Source of the DNA: Blasia pusilla
Taxonomy: Eukaryota > Marchantiophyta > Marchantiopsida > Blasiales
Assembly (NCBI GenBank): GCA_050084515.1
Contig: CM114272.1
Coordinates: 620,001 to 684,000 of the forward strand
DNA: 64,000 nt
Reading direction: 5' to 3'
Within the stretch, counting starts at the first letter, position 1. Each line of letters begins with the position of its first letter. The translations under genes were made by a program, and so were the position numbers. Below, in pieces: positions 11,201 through 24,445 of this stretch. The notes under the pieces are model-generated. The model saw only the letters and a list, made by a program, of their open reading frames with translations, was not told where the DNA came from and did not search any database.

Positions 11201-13300
11201 AAGGTGTCATAAAGTCTCTTTCTACCCGCGTAAATCCAAAAAAACACTTGAATAAAACGAGATTGAAAAATCCTTCCAATAAGGATCCATGTTTGAGTCC
11301 ACATATTTGGAGCATCATTGCATATACATATCATGAGTGTCACTAAGATATGTCATAAGTTGTACGTCCAAAACTCTTATATATCTCACAATGCACTTGG
11401 CACGTTCCTAGTGAAAAAAGAATTTCCTTTCATCTCGACTTAGTTTCCAATTTTTTTTGCATTTTTTCCATTTCTCATTTTTTGGAATTAAAAAATGTGT
11501 TACAGTAAAAAACTTAGATTATTTAACTTCCTTCACATTTGTTTGGCATCCTCATGCGATCTCCACTTAACTTGTGGAATAGAAATTTGCGAAAAAGAGG
11601 GAATATATATGAGGCTATAAATAGTGATTTTCCCAAATAGCCTTTTTCTAAATCATCTCCTAAACACATACAAAAACATCAATAAAAATAAGCGTAGCCT
11701 TCAACATATGTCAAATCTATTTCCTTAGGACTCCAAAAAAATAGTATTAAATTCAAATTTTCCATCATGGATCCAATGATATGGATTTCAAATTTCAATA
11801 AGCATTAGTTGTAATTTCTCGTCAAATTGTTATCATATTTCCATGGCCATAATTTCTCTTAAAACCTTTCCACTCAAGTTTCTATTTTTGGAATTGATCT
11901 TTATTTCCATAATTTTTCCCTTCTATTTTACTTCCCATTTTCTATTTAAATAATTTCCTATATATATTATCTCATCATATTTTTCATGTCGTTTCTTATA
12001 ATGTAGTTCTTCTTCCAATGTCTTTTTTTTTTTTTGGCTCTTAAACTAGTTTTTCTAAATTTTTATAATTGCTATATTTTCCATCAAATTTTATGTTTTT
12101 ATGGAATGGCATTTAGATTTCTTAGAGAAATTTTCCACTCAAGCAATTTTTTCATAGTTTTTTCATGAGTGGAAGTTTCTCTTAAAGACTTACAATGAGA
12201 AATTCAAATTTCAAACTAGAATTTTGGAAAACAAACTCTTTTGAAAAAAAGGAAAGATTTTAATGTTATACAATAATTTTGGTATTGAGAAATACATACC
12301 AATAGCAACATGAACTACTCTAGCTATATTATTATTGGGGATATAAGTGATCACTTTGGCCGGCAAAGAAATGAAATTCTTTGAACATAGTGTAGTGGGA
12401 GTTTTTTTGGAGTGTAAGAAAGTTGTCTACTTTTAAATGGAACCTTGTTGGTATTAATTTTTTAATCATAAAAATTGGGGAATTGACCTTTGAGGAAAAT
12501 AGGCCATTGTTTCTAGTCTACAACATTCATATTCCTTCTTCCTAGTTTTTGTACCAACAAGGCAAGCCTCCTCCAACTATTTCTCTAAGGATTATCCTTC
12601 CAAGACTTACTAAGAGACTCAAATACCTATTTCTTATAAATGAAATTTTCTAGGATGACCTAATCAGAGACCCAACGGTTGGAATTTCTTCATACCTAGT
12701 CTTTCCCTTTGTCATAAGTCATGTATCCTGGCAAGAAAACTCATCCCATTGGAAAACACCATCAAGGAAAGATGCTAAAAGTAAGAAATATTAGGAGATA
12801 CCATAAATAAAATATTGGAGAACTCGACAAATCAAATCAAATCAAATATAGAAATCAAAGAGCAAACCAAATCCAAGGTGTCATCTAGCCACTATGAAAA
12901 GAAATAAGGGGGACTTTGTGGTGCATGAGTGCATATTTAACATCGAAAAACCATCATATTCAAAATAAGAAAAAACTAAATTTACAAATTCAACAAGATC
13001 CACTAGAGAAACACCTCACTTAACGTACTAATTTCTTTGAATCTAAAGAAGCTCAAACCAATCCCTCATTATTATTACAGACCCAAAATCTCCTAAAGAA
13101 GACTAGTCCTCATGAAAAAGTGGGCAATAAAATTCAACTTTCAAAAAAGGAGCAAAAATGTGAAAAATATTTTGATGATGAAAAATACCCAAATTATTCC
13201 CGAAAATGTAAAAATTTAAAAAAAAATATTTGCTCAAGTCTACTTCTTTAAAAGTTTGCATTAATTATGGCAAAGATTCCCAATTTTTCTTGTTATCTGT
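8250..13300. other. Long AT-rich intergenic region, no gene recognised
   Basis: Five kilobases of AT-rich DNA without a coding signal. A repeat shared with 55050-55560 lies at 9500-9990. ORFs of 60-75 codons here have no recognisable family and are what is expected by chance. Confidence 0.6.
9500..9990. repeat. AT-rich dispersed repeat R2, copy 1
   Basis: Shares an ordered set of words with 55050-55560: a gggaaaataaaatgaatttt block, a ttaaattttaa block followed by acttagaagagt, then ttcacatgttatattttggg, then ttattttggtggga, then gtgaaattaatt. Order and spacing are kept, so these are two diverged copies of one sequence. The class is unknown. Confidence 0.65.
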
Positions 13301-13734
13301 ATTTATTTTCCTGTCACCCTAATAATAGAAGCTATTCTTGATTGACGAAGACCATAGACCCGTCCGCTCCAGCGGGCAGATCATCCGAGCACGGAATAAT
13401 TTTTTCACAAATAAATAACAAAGCCCCTTGCATATCACTATGGAATGCTTGTCGGCTAGCTGAACACGTTGTCGGGTGCGGGAGCAATGGCCCAGGTTTG
13501 AATCTGCCCTCAAATCTTGCATTAAATGCAAAACCACAACTTTCTATGGACTTCGATTCTTGAAAATATTGTGCATCCATAAGATTCTATGAAAAAATGG
13601 ACTAAAAACAAAGTGAGAACATTTCTCTTCTAAACCTATTCAAAAATAATTTGATATTTTGATGCCCAACATAAAACTATCATTAAGAAAAAAGCTCATG
13701 CCGCAATAAATATTTATGAATCATCCTCTATCTT

Positions 13735-14704
13735 GGTTGCATAAAAATGGACATGGACGGATAAGTCCACGGATATGGATTGCAAGAGGTAGTGCTCACA
13801 CTTATAATTCATGATGGAAGATAGGGCGAGGACAAGTGAGGCAATAAGGGGGAAGGAAGTGGGGATGGAGGGAGGAAGAAACATGAAAATACGAAACAGA
13901 TAGGAAAGTAGGGGAAATAAGAAAGAAAGGGAAGGTGGAGCTCACTTAGACAAGTCTTTCCATAGAGCAGAAGTAAGTCCACGGACATGAATATGTCCGC
14001 GAACACGGACTTTGTCCACATGCAACTTTGTTCTCCATCTATATTGTTCAAATTCTTACCTCAAAGTTAAATTTCATATTATCGTTTTTTATTATCAAAA
14101 TTCTACTTCTTTTAGATCTCACTTTTTAAAATTTAAGAGCATAGGAAGATAGCAGATCACGAAAAAATCTTCTAGTGGACCATGTATATGAGGGTAATCA
14201 ACTACAAACCTAAAAGAGCAAATATGAAATAGATTTCATGTAAAACTAATATACAACTTCTATTATATTAGAATACACAAGATTTGAAGAAAGGTGGTTG
14301 CAAGAGTATGGTATCATCAAGGCTACACACAGACAAAATCTGTATCCACGGACACGTTCATATCTGTGCGAACTCCGATTTTTGCAGCCCGCCCCGGCTG
14401 CAATGTATACCTGGACTTGGCTATCCCACGCCTAATCTAGCAACCAGTCACCCATCCATTTTACAATCTCCAACAAGCCCGTGCCTTGCTCGCAAAGGCC
14501 CACATCGCGCACTCTCGATGCAAGCAATGCCAAGGCTCATAGCCCGCACACCCATTTTATCCTTGTCCTCCTCCGTTAGTTCGAGCCCGCATCCGTTTCC
14601 GCATCTTGAGCCTGCGCGTGCGGCTTGGGTACCAAAAAACCCCGGGCGGGGGAGCCGGGGGGCATATACGTACCATAGACGGACAAGTCCGTTTCCTTAC
14701 AACC
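13735..14704. mobile_element. GC-rich element with short terminal inverted repeats
   Basis: The left end reads ggttgcataaaaatggac and the reverse complement of the right end reads ggttgtaaggaaacggac (13 of 18 identical). The right end also matches the element ending at 796. Inside are many copies of ggacatgtcc/cggacaagtcc-type palindromic words and a GC-rich segment (about 14380-14670) with gagcccgcat words like those at 1-796. No transposase and no clear target-site duplication were found, so it would be non-autonomous and old. Confidence 0.5.
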
Positions 14705-15078
14705 TTAGATATTACTCCGATGATACCATACTCTTACCGACACATCAAGCCAGCACTCCATGCATACACTCCATGCATATGCCAACACACTATGAGCAAG
14801 GCAACTCATTTTGCTAGCACAATAAGGATAGGTCAACACACCATGAGCATAATTAACATGACCAGAACTAACAAGAATAGTTAAAAAATAACTAGTAATC
14901 TAATAGAAGTAAGAGAGTTATAACCATGATAAACTTCCGATCATGGTTTGTAGAACTAATCAAATTAAAAAAAAAATAGAGGAAAGGTTTTGAATAGCAG
15001 AAAATTTTATAGGTAACCCTAACACCTTTTTCCATAGCGGGAAAAAAAACTTAATGTTGAATATATTTTTTTCCCATT

Positions 15079-15256
15079 CATTTCCCCAAATTCTATTTTC
15101 CTATCCATTATTTCATCCAAATCCTTTGTGTCCATTTTTGTTACCAACCATTTCTTATATTATTTCTCATTTCCCCAAATTCTATTTTCCTATCCATTAT
15201 TTCATCCAAATCCTTTGTGTCCATTTATGTTACCAACCATTTCTTATATTATTTTC
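15079..15256. repeat. Tandem duplication of an 89-bp unit
   Basis: 15079-15167 and 15168-15256 are almost identical (catttccccaaattctattt ... accaaccatttcttatatta). The ORF across them is a translation of the repeat and not a gene. Confidence 0.9.
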
Positions 15257-15967
15257 CCTTATTAGGGAGAACTTTAAGTACTCCCATTATTGTAAGAAAA
15301 TTCACACATGTTGGAAATCAAATAGATGTCCTCTCTTAAAGAGGACTAGTAGGTACTCGTGCAATGCATGGGAGGGCCTAATGATGGAGGATTTGAATTA
15401 TCCATCATCATGCCTATGCCTTTAACTAATCCCACGGACTCAAAATTGATTCCTAACTTGACTAATTTTAGAATTGACCCTACGCCAACTATAAACCCTA
15501 AAAGCACTCCATATCAATAAGAGAGGACTTTGAAAATAGAAGGCCTACTCTACAATAATAATACAAATTACCTTTAAAACACATGAAATCAATGCTATGT
15601 ATCCTATTTCTTGTCGAAATTGCTTATCCACTTTTCATTCTTTGCTTTTCATTTCATTGTAAGAATTTCCTATATATGTCGATATTCCTCGTCAACTTCC
15701 CTCCTATACTGACTTTTTTTCTGATATGTGAGCTTACCGTCAAAGATTTTTTCCGTCCGCATATAATTCAAACTATTAGCATAGCTTCATCAATAAGGAA
15801 TACTAACATATGATCTCTTTGTTCTCTTAATCTTTCGGTCACACCATATTAGAATGTCATGCCCGCACGGAGAGCTCTAAGACAAACATGAATAAAAGAA
15901 TCCATGAGAGAATCCCATCGAAGCGGGACTCAAACAGCAACGAAGTCCATGTGCACAACCTTGTGGA

Positions 15968-16012
15968 GGGACGCAATCTGGTAGCGCGTCTGCCTTGGGT
16001 GCAGAAAGTTAC
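15968..16012 (+). pseudogene. tRNA-Pro(UGG)-like fragment, probably organelle-derived
   Basis: The segment gggacgcaatctggtagcgc continues into a perfect 5-bp anticodon stem (tctgc 15989-15993 with gcaga 16001-16005) around the 7-base loop cttgggt, which presents anticodon UGG. The D-arm side matches the organellar trnP pattern with a few bases missing, and the T-arm and 3' acceptor are absent. It is therefore a broken copy, most likely of a mitochondrial or plastid tRNA transferred to the nucleus. Confidence 0.5.
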
Positions 16013-16869
16013 ATCACTCCATAAGCTATTTAAAAAAAAATAGAGACACTATTAGTAATAATTATGGAGACATGACATCTCAAACGTCCATTGGCTTACC
16101 TACAATGTCAAACAAGTTAGAAAAACCCAAATTCCAAACAAGAGACATTCTATTTTATTCAATATAAACTACAGTTCGTACCCTATTGTTGCATGCTTCC
16201 TTCTATTTGCAGTGCAAGAATGCGAGAGAGAACTCCACCTTTTCAGGAAATTTTGTAACCATATAACAATCATTCTAATATTTAACTTGTACCCCACGTA
16301 AACTTAGATACACTCACTCATGCCACATTTTGAAATCTAATTCTCATTGTACTCAATTAGTTCCCGTTTACCTTCATCATCTGAAGTCCATCCATATCCA
16401 AGTGTCAAGCATCTTAAAATCCGAGCTCGTTGTAGTTGTCTGCGGATAGCAAAGCAATAAGTAGAATCCCAAGCACATGAAATGCATTTAGATTACAGCA
16501 GGCCTATTCATTCCGCCAGAAATTTGACAACATCACCTTCTTAGGCCTTCGTGCAGTATAACTTTTGGAATTTCACTACAAATCAAGTTCGACAGCCCGA
16601 ATATATTCAATAAATTTTATCCCAAACCTCCTGAATATACGATCCTGAATTTCCATTGGACACCCCATCATTGATGAAACATCTATGTTTTGGCAAAATG
16701 ACAATTGAACACTCAAGTACTCCTCAGAAATCTTCAAAAAAATCTTGAATTCCGAAAATTCTATTCAAAGCTGGTCCAAATACATCTTGCGCTCCAAATT
16801 GGTAGAACTGTTTCAAAACTGAATTTGATGTTATATGAGCTAAGGCAACTTCCACGTCAACACCACCTC

Positions 16870-17350
16870 CACCTGTAAGAATTCACTCTCATTCTTTTGC
16901 ATGGTGAAGATGGAGGATAAAGAAACAATCATACACAGAGCACAGAGGATATGAGGCAATGTTCCTCTGATTTCAATATTGATAGGAGACTATTCTCCTT
17001 ACAGTCAAAAACTAAATCTAAGTCCTAACCACTAGAGGCTAAGTTGTGGATCACATAGATTCACCAACAGTCATGACTCTTGTATGAGAGCTACGTCTCT
17101 TAATCTCTGATCAGACACTTAATTTACACCACAGCATTAAATGACATATCCATGTCACAACAATCCTGCCCCTTGATTTGCCAACCACCAACAGATCTGG
17201 ATCCATCTACAGAAGAGTGAGTTGCTCCCGTAATGGATCCTGGAGAAACCTCGTGGTCTCTTCCTACAACCTGTGGATAGTTGGTGAACCCATTCTCTAA
17301 ATGGTTCACTCTGCCATAGATAATAATGATCTAGTCCTTACAAAAGACAT
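16870..17350 (-). mobile_element. Probable LTR-retrotransposon 3' end (polypurine tract plus LTR)
   Basis: On the minus strand a purine tract (aaggggcagga, about 17163-17173) is followed directly by TGTTGTGACATGG and an LTR-like stretch with a gaggcaatgttcctctgatt block read from the plus strand. It ends near 16877 with gaattcttaca. A purine tract abutting TG...CA is the layout of an element's 3' end. Upstream (to about 17350) is a possible internal remnant. No protein domain was identified. Confidence 0.4.
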
Positions 17351-18194
17351 GTTCACACCTGAACTTCTAACACCACCTAGATCCTCCCAAGAGGTAAAGG
17401 TTCAGATTGGAGCATGGAGGGGAATACAACACAATCCAAAGTCAGGGAGAATGCAAATGATAGGTACCTGGATAGAGTAGTTGCCATGATGGCCACTGTG
17501 TGATAGCATTGCATTGCTCTGTCGAGCAACGGCAGCTCAAAACATTGGCATCCACGTCGACTTGTTGCTAGTAAAGCAGACCCAGCAGACATTGAGGCTC
17601 TCCTCTTCATGTCAATCCTACGGCCTCCATTCAATTCAGGTGACAAATGAACCCATGCTTGGGCATCTCAAGGCTGTAAAATGTCAGTCAGCAACTTTAT
17701 AGTGGCCATGGAGGCCAAGTATATTCACAGAGTTGGATTGAAATCCAGTCTAGTACCAAACTACAATTTATGTGTCAACTACTCATGAAATGAAGGTGAC
17801 ATGGGTGCTCATGATATTTCACAACCCTACGGATCAAACCAGATGTCCGTAATCATCCACCTGTTTCTATCCTCGACCTGCCAGTAATTTCATATATGGG
17901 ACCTCTACAATAAAACTCAATGAAACCTAAAATCTAATGATGTAAATACTGTTACAAGGCACATGTATATTCATTCAGTGCATGTGTATTGCAGCCTCAT
18001 ATCTGCTCCATTCTTGGAGTGTACATACTAGCCAATCTATGTATCGAACTTCTTTGTGAACACTCCCGCTGGTGACCACCACTAATTGTCTCAGCTGCTA
18101 ACTACTGTGTTGTTTGTTCTATCAGGTCCTTTCACTTGGAAGTCCTCATCTAATGTCCAAGGACATGTACATGGTTACCCTACCGTATACAACT

Positions 18195-21100
18195 CTATCG
18201 CTGTGGCGGCTGCTGTTGTTGCCGATAATCTTGTCGGTGAGGAGGTGAGCTGGACGGTTGTCCTGGAAAACCACCATGACTTACTCGGGCATATGCTCCG
18301 TCCATATCCACATAGGAATTTGGAGGCTGCATTGAGCAGACAAGGGCAAACAAACAGTTGAGCATGAGACGTCCAAGAGTTCCAGAAATCACAAATAGGG
18401 CATTAACAGTGATGTTTACATTTCATAAACCTCAATTCCATGCACTCCTGAGGTGGGTAGGCAGTCATGTGAAAGAAATGGTAAATATTTCTTTCACCAT
18501 GACACTCCAGACTACATATTGGTCGATTTTGAAAGGAGAAATTTAATACCTGTTGCATGTACTGTTGACCACCGTAGCCCGTAGGAGCTTGACCTAATGT
18601 TGCGGGATTTGACATCCTACATGCGCCAACAACTCAGTTCATGAGAATGGAACAATCCCTGTGTTTGCCTTAAGAAATGAAGTAAAATTTTTAAAAGGAA
18701 ACAATAAGACATCAGCCAGAATTGCCATCTTGTCTATAAGCAAATCAAGCTTCAAAATGTTATGAAGCTACCAGGAGATTCAACAACTACTTTGCTATGT
18801 GCAATGGGTTCATAACAATAAACAGGCCTGCAATCCAAGAAAGGAATCCAGATTCACATTGCCCCTATGACTTTCTAGCTGCAGATTCTCTGTAAGCTAT
18901 AGGTGAACATATGTAGCTTTATAAAAGAGTTACCCGTATGGCTGGCCATGCCCTCCTCCTCCCATGGAAGACCCATGTCCGCCACCAAAAGCACCTACTT
19001 GAGGGTAGCCAGGTCCACCTTGTCCTCCATACACTCCAGCGCCTCTGCCACCTTGACAACCCATGCTAAGAGGTCCTGAATATCCTCCTTGCTGTTGAGG
19101 ATTACCATAAGATCCACCCAGACCGCCTCTGTTGTTACCATATCCTTGATTACCACCCACTGGTGGTCGGCCTTGAGGTCTACCTTGAGGACCTCGTCCA
19201 CCCCCAATGTAGTGATGAGATGGTCCTGATGGGAGTACCGGAAGTTGATTGTGGGATGCTTGATTTGGTGCTGGCCTTAGAGCAAGATGGCCTTGTCCAA
19301 CTTGAGTTCCTGGCTGGCGGTTATTGTGAGTTTGTTGATGCTGTGTCTTCTGCCTTTTAGCCAGTTCTTCCTGTTGTTGGCGTTGTAGTTGTCTCTTCTT
19401 CTTGGTTTGAAACTCATGAGAAGCTTCGTATTTAGGCAGGCTGGAATTATAGCCACAAGATACAGGCATGGTAAGTGGAGGCAGCCAATGCAGTCATCAA
19501 AGTAATCAATTCTTTCCTCGTATGAAATCGTAGCGTCCCAAATGAAAGACGACCAGTATTGACCGCAAATATTTTGGACAAGCGTTTCACAGGCTCGAAA
19601 TCACTTTCACTCCTCCAGATGGCACCAATCCAACTCACTACTTTTTCCATGTATGATCAGCAACGTTATGGGTGAGAACCACCATATTCACATGACAAAT
19701 AAGCGGTTTTGACATCCAGGAGTAAAAGTAACAACTCGCCACCAGTGCTGTTCGATGTCTGGGGTCTCTTGACTGTTTATGTATGAGACTGACGACTACA
19801 CGATAGAACAGATGATAAACAGACCTATCACGATATTGGCTTGTGCAAGGCAATTGGTAAACACAGACCTGCTGGGCAAGCATGGTAGAGGATCCACCCA
19901 AAAGTACTCTCCATCCAAGGCATCCTTGGCCGTTACTCTCTGCAAGTATGACTCCAAGCATGAACACAGTACTAGAATGAATGCCCACATCAATAAATCC
20001 ATGAGCATGAGGCTATGTTTCCAAATCACCCTCAAATCCACACACTCCCGGAAAAAGGACTACTTATTGTGAGATACGGTTTCAGCTGTGACGTAAGGTG
20101 AAGTTGACACAATCTTGCAGTCTTGAAAATCCCTATTGGTACAGAAGAAATCAAGAGCTAAACGAACTTGCCATCACGTTCTAGCAGAAGAAAGTCCCCT
20201 TCATATCTCACAGCTCCATCGGTGTGATCCATTCCTTTGCATATTACCGATCCAATCCTCCTAAACTACAAGACTTTAAATGTCCAAAAGAATACCTGAG
20301 TAGGATCCAGCGTGAGCATCCGCTCTAAAAGTTCCAGGGCATGCCTATCAAAGCTGTTCAGCAGTATATTAGTCAATGCAGTTCAGAGAAGGTCCAGCAA
20401 AAATGTAACCATTTTATGCAGCTTGCATGACAGAGATGAGGATACAAGAAAACAAGCATATCCCATAAAGACTCATTTCACCGACAGACCTCATTCCAAA
20501 TCTCAACCAACAGGTTCTGGTTTGCAGCGACGTACAGCACTGGCGAAACAAATGACAGAGGCTTTGCTTACTGTTTAAAGACATCTTTAACACGTCGTTT
20601 CATGAGCCTCTCTGGCTTAAATTGATGGTAATAAGGCAATTTTGACACTCCAGGCCACAGTGTTTTGTCAGGTGAACCACAGAGATCGAATATTTTTCCA
20701 ATCTGCTCAATCTGAATCAGACAAGACATCCGAATCTCAGAAACCGATTCCTAAAGTTCAACTTCACCCACCAGAACAGTGTGTTGCATCCATTACGTAC
20801 CTCATTCCTCCCAGGTAAAATGGGCTTTCCGTGCAGAAGCTCAGCAAAGATACATCCAACTGACCACATATCAACTGCTGGACTATACCTTGTCGATCCC
20901 ATTAAGAGCTCCGGGGGCCTACCAAAGTCCACAAATACAGTTTCAGATTGCGTATTGGCTACTATCAAATCAGCTTCTAAATCAGACAATTCCAATATGA
21001 GGGTTATATCCTATCAATCAGAAATTCAGACTGGCTAAGGTTTAAAAACAAGGTGTCCTTTCCTATTCTTGGACCAAGGATGCTGTTGAGATGAACGCTA

Positions 21101-23694
21101 TTAAAAACACCACCTTGTGCAATACATTGGTAGACCCTCAGAGTCCACCTTACTTTACAAGAACTGTTTGAGTCTGAATAGCACCATACCTATACCATAA
21201 GGTGATGACCCTATTGGTTAATGGCTGACCGCTGTTATCATTTGTGAATGACCTTGCCAGCCCAAAATCAGCAAGTTTCAAATTTCCATTGTTGTCAATC
21301 AAGAGATTGGATCCTGCAGAAAGCCCCAGTGCAAGAGTTTCAATAAACTCTTTGTGCCTTCAGTAAATGGAATGCAATGATGTTACACTTTTCATATTAA
21401 TTTGAAAAAATGTTACATCTCTTGAACATTGGAACCAACTGTCCAGATCACAAGGACATTCAAATGATCTCTTATAAACCTGAGGATGACATTAATATGC
21501 CAAAAGAATACCTTTGATATCACGATGCAGGACCTGATTGATATGGCAGTAATGGAGACCGGTTAACAACTGCTTCATATAGCACTGCACCATCACCCCA
21601 ACCACAGCCTACAGGTTTGAGGATGCTCTCAAGGAGAATTCCATTTGACCTAGATCCCAACAATGCGAAGTATAATCTTTAGAATAGGAGACCGAGGACA
21701 GTAATATCATTCCACAGTACAGATTCCAATAGCCAGACAAGCATGTGGCAGCCTTACTGCAGATGAAGTGTTAACTCACTCACTCATAAAGATCTATGTA
21801 CCTTGATTTGAGGAACTGTAAAACGCATCCCTGGACGATCAGATAAACCAGTAAGATCATGATCCATGTACTCAAACACCATGTATATGCTTCCCTTGAA
21901 TTTATTGCTGTCAGCACCTGTATCGAGATCCCACATTGGACAACCAATTTTATTTCAGACTTAGTCTCACTTCACCAAAACGTTGGAACAGATTATGTAC
22001 CAATGTTCTCTCATCACATTCAAGTGTGAATTCCAGACAATTGACCCCACAATAGAAACTCTTCAAGACTCTGATCCAAGCATCCAAACCCATGTGTTTA
22101 TGGCCTACAATGTGGAGAGTGCAGCATCCGGCATAGTGTAAATGGATAGATGTAGCTAGTATTTTTGATACCATTAGCTGACTGGTTTTTTTTTCCTATT
22201 TTGGTAGCCTTCACTAAAATCTGTCCTAAACTTTGAAACTATTTTAAAGGCAATAAACTTATCAGCCAAATACAGCCCCCATCCAGAAACGCTCAGGGTT
22301 CCTTTAATAGGGCAGCTGCTCTTGTGGAAGAATCTGACCACTCCCAACATGGCTCATTGGGTATTTCTTGTGGGCTTGTTCCCCCGTCAGTTCAGTGTGC
22401 CCAGTGTGCTACACTGTGAGTCCCTCCCTTCCATTGCTATTGAAGCTGCAGCCCATGTCTAGGCTGAGGATTGCAACTGCACAGAAACGTGTTGGTACTC
22501 TCTGAATGCTCTTCAGTGTTCAGCTCGTTTTGTGCCCCTTCTCTTTTATACGAACTTGTGTTGCAACAACACCTTGTCCCTGGACTTGCTGGAGTAATCT
22601 CCATGTGTGTATTTGTTTGGTGGGAAATTGTGAGGGTACAACTGTGGAGGGAGCTGGCCTAGGCATGGCCTTAACACTACATCTTTTTCTGCTGGCAGTG
22701 GTGTACACTGAAGCTTCATCTCTCTCACAAGTGCTCTAATTCTTCATCTTACATATTTCATCATACAATGCAAGTCTTTTGTGCACTAGATTCCCTTGTA
22801 AAATGTCAGACACAAGCCTTCAAACGCAAGCACTCATTAAATACTATTGATTTCCTTTGACAGCAGAACTTCTTCCTTCAAGATGCTAGCATTCCTCACC
22901 TGGTTTTATGTTGTCTTCCTTCTCAGGACCTGAATGCATATGACAAACAGTCAAACTCCATGAAATTCCTGCCGTAGTAATTGTGATCTATAGCTTCCCG
23001 AACTCTGACAAAGTATACTGTTGAAGCTGAAGGATTCAATGGAGAAGGTAGACTAACTCTTTTGTTTTTACCTTTGGAGGTAACGATCTCTTTCAGCTTT
23101 ATGACATTTGCATGTTGAAGCTTCTTTAAAATTTTAATCTCCCTGATGGCAGTAATTGGGAACTGCAAAGCCAGAACGGGATCATCAAACACCTCGAAAG
23201 CAAGAACAACCAATAGAAACAAATGGCTTGGCAATATCAGATGAAAGGCAATACTCTGATCCCGACGGAATACTTACTCCCTCTTTTTCATTGTCCATGC
23301 GAACTTTCTTCAGGGCGACTATCTCTCCTGTGGCCTTTTCCCTGGCCATATACACTTGCCTGCATATTATAGACGTGCAGTAAGTGCCAGTAGATAAGCT
23401 CAGGTAGATCACTTCATAAGTGGCTATCCTATCCACCACCTCTGACAATCACAAGGTTAACAACCAAAATGGCGGTGCTCTGATACCTCGTTTCAGGCTT
23501 GGTTAAATTTTGTTCACTTCCAAGGAATTATGTAAGCTTTATGGACGTCACTTAGCAAGGACAGAGCTGTGAAATTGCACGTACCCGTAAGTGCCCTCTC
23601 CTATCTGCTCAATCTTCTCAAAGCAATCGACACTTCGAGAACCCCATGATGGAGATTCGTCCAAATTGAGTTGGCCCAACCCTGCCTTTGCCAT
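18195..23694 (-). CDS. CDKC: CDKC-class cyclin-dependent kinase (CDK9/P-TEFb-like), 14 coding exons
   Basis: Exons in coding order: 23585-23694, 23278-23359, 23072-23162, 22900-22929, 21802-21917, 21512-21584, 21190-21313, 20801-20918, 20572-20711, 20296-20353, 19869-19939, 18934-19440, 18550-18616, 18195-18326. All junctions are GT-AG and the 1,719 bases give 572 residues plus stop. The kinase domain is complete: glycine loop GEGTYG (32-37), catalytic Lys54, the class-defining PITAIRE helix (66-72), HRD Asp165, DFG Asp183, T-loop [11 protein letters not shown] with Thr200 as likely activating phosphosite, and PPELL. The C-terminal tail has the plant CDKC signature [13 protein letters not shown] and then a long Gly/Gln/Pro-rich low-complexity region ending [16 protein letters not shown]. 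Plant CDKC pairs with cyclin T, phosphorylates the RNA polymerase II C-terminal domain and promotes elongation and co-transcriptional splicing in the nucleus. Exon 4 is only 30 bases. The last two exons are supported by splice phase and composition only. Confidence 0.96.
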
Positions 23695-24230
23695 TTCGGA
23701 CCAACTATGCGCGTATGCAGATTCCACAACTCACTGCCTCAAACCGCACAAAGAGCGCCAAAATAAATAAATAAAATCCAATTAATCATTTCAAATTCTA
23801 AACCCTGAAGCCGATACTCGCCACCGCTTGTACAGTCCCAATTATTCAAGCATACGCTCCCATAAATTTCGCATCCACTGCCAGACAATCTAAGAAAGCA
23901 ATCTAGCACTTAGACTCGATTGGACTTTCCCTCCCGTCTCACAGGTCAGAATTCAAATTTTCCGCAGCAGAGGCCCTCCTCGTCAGGTTGGTAGGTAGGT
24001 ACCTTTCAAATAATCGCGCGGAATTTACGTCAAAAAGAGCGCACAGAATTACGCTCATATCCTGGGACCCGCTACTTCGCCTAGCATCAAATCAACGTAG
24101 ATCAATTTTCGTGAGAGGAATCAAATTTTAGATTTTCTGGTGATAGAACCGTCACTTCTTCGTTCCTTCTTTGACCCGCTCCCAATTTAATCCATAGCTG
24201 CTCTGCTGTCCACCTCCCTCTAGCCCTAAT
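23695..24230 (-). promoter_or_regulatory. Presumed 5' UTR and promoter region of CDKC
   Basis: Directly upstream of the CDKC start codon (23692-23694). No other gene lies between it and the repeats at 24.3-26.8 kb. I could not pick a TATA box or transcription start with confidence. Confidence 0.4.
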
Positions 24231-24339
24231 CTCTGATCGAGGAACGCTTGACGCAAGCGGAGTTCTCGAGGTACCCGTTCCGGGCCCAAGGACCTGGAGG
24301 ATCCAAGAACGGCCCGCGGCCCCGTACGCGCAGCCGACC

Positions 24340-24445
24340 CAGCCAGCGAGCGTGACGCGACGTGAGCAAGGGGGAGCGACCCGGCCCCCGAGCGTGACGC
24401 GACTTCAGCAACGGGAGTGACCCGGCCCGCGAGCGTGACGAGGAC
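24340..24445. repeat. GC-rich tandem repeat, three copies of about 42 bp
   Basis: The word cgagcgtgac recurs at 24347, 24389 and 24430 with the flanking pattern agcaa-ggga-gacccggccc. It lies upstream of CDKC; ORFs on both strands here are repeat translations. Confidence 0.8.

Noticed and set aside
13440-13520. tRNA- or SINE-like A box (ggctagctga) and B box (ggtttgaatc)
   Set aside because: The spacing and flanks do not fold into a tRNA and I saw no second copy or tail in this window.
18958-19469. Short minus- and plus-strand ORFs in other frames over the Gly-rich CDKC exon 12
   Set aside because: Alternate-frame readings of low-complexity coding DNA; splice phase fixes the real frame.
20717-20995. 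Apparent kinase start [16 protein letters not shown] preceding a DFGRPPELL sequence
   Set aside because: The DFG here is intron sequence read through; the true DFG is in exon 7, and exon 8 begins at RPPELL.
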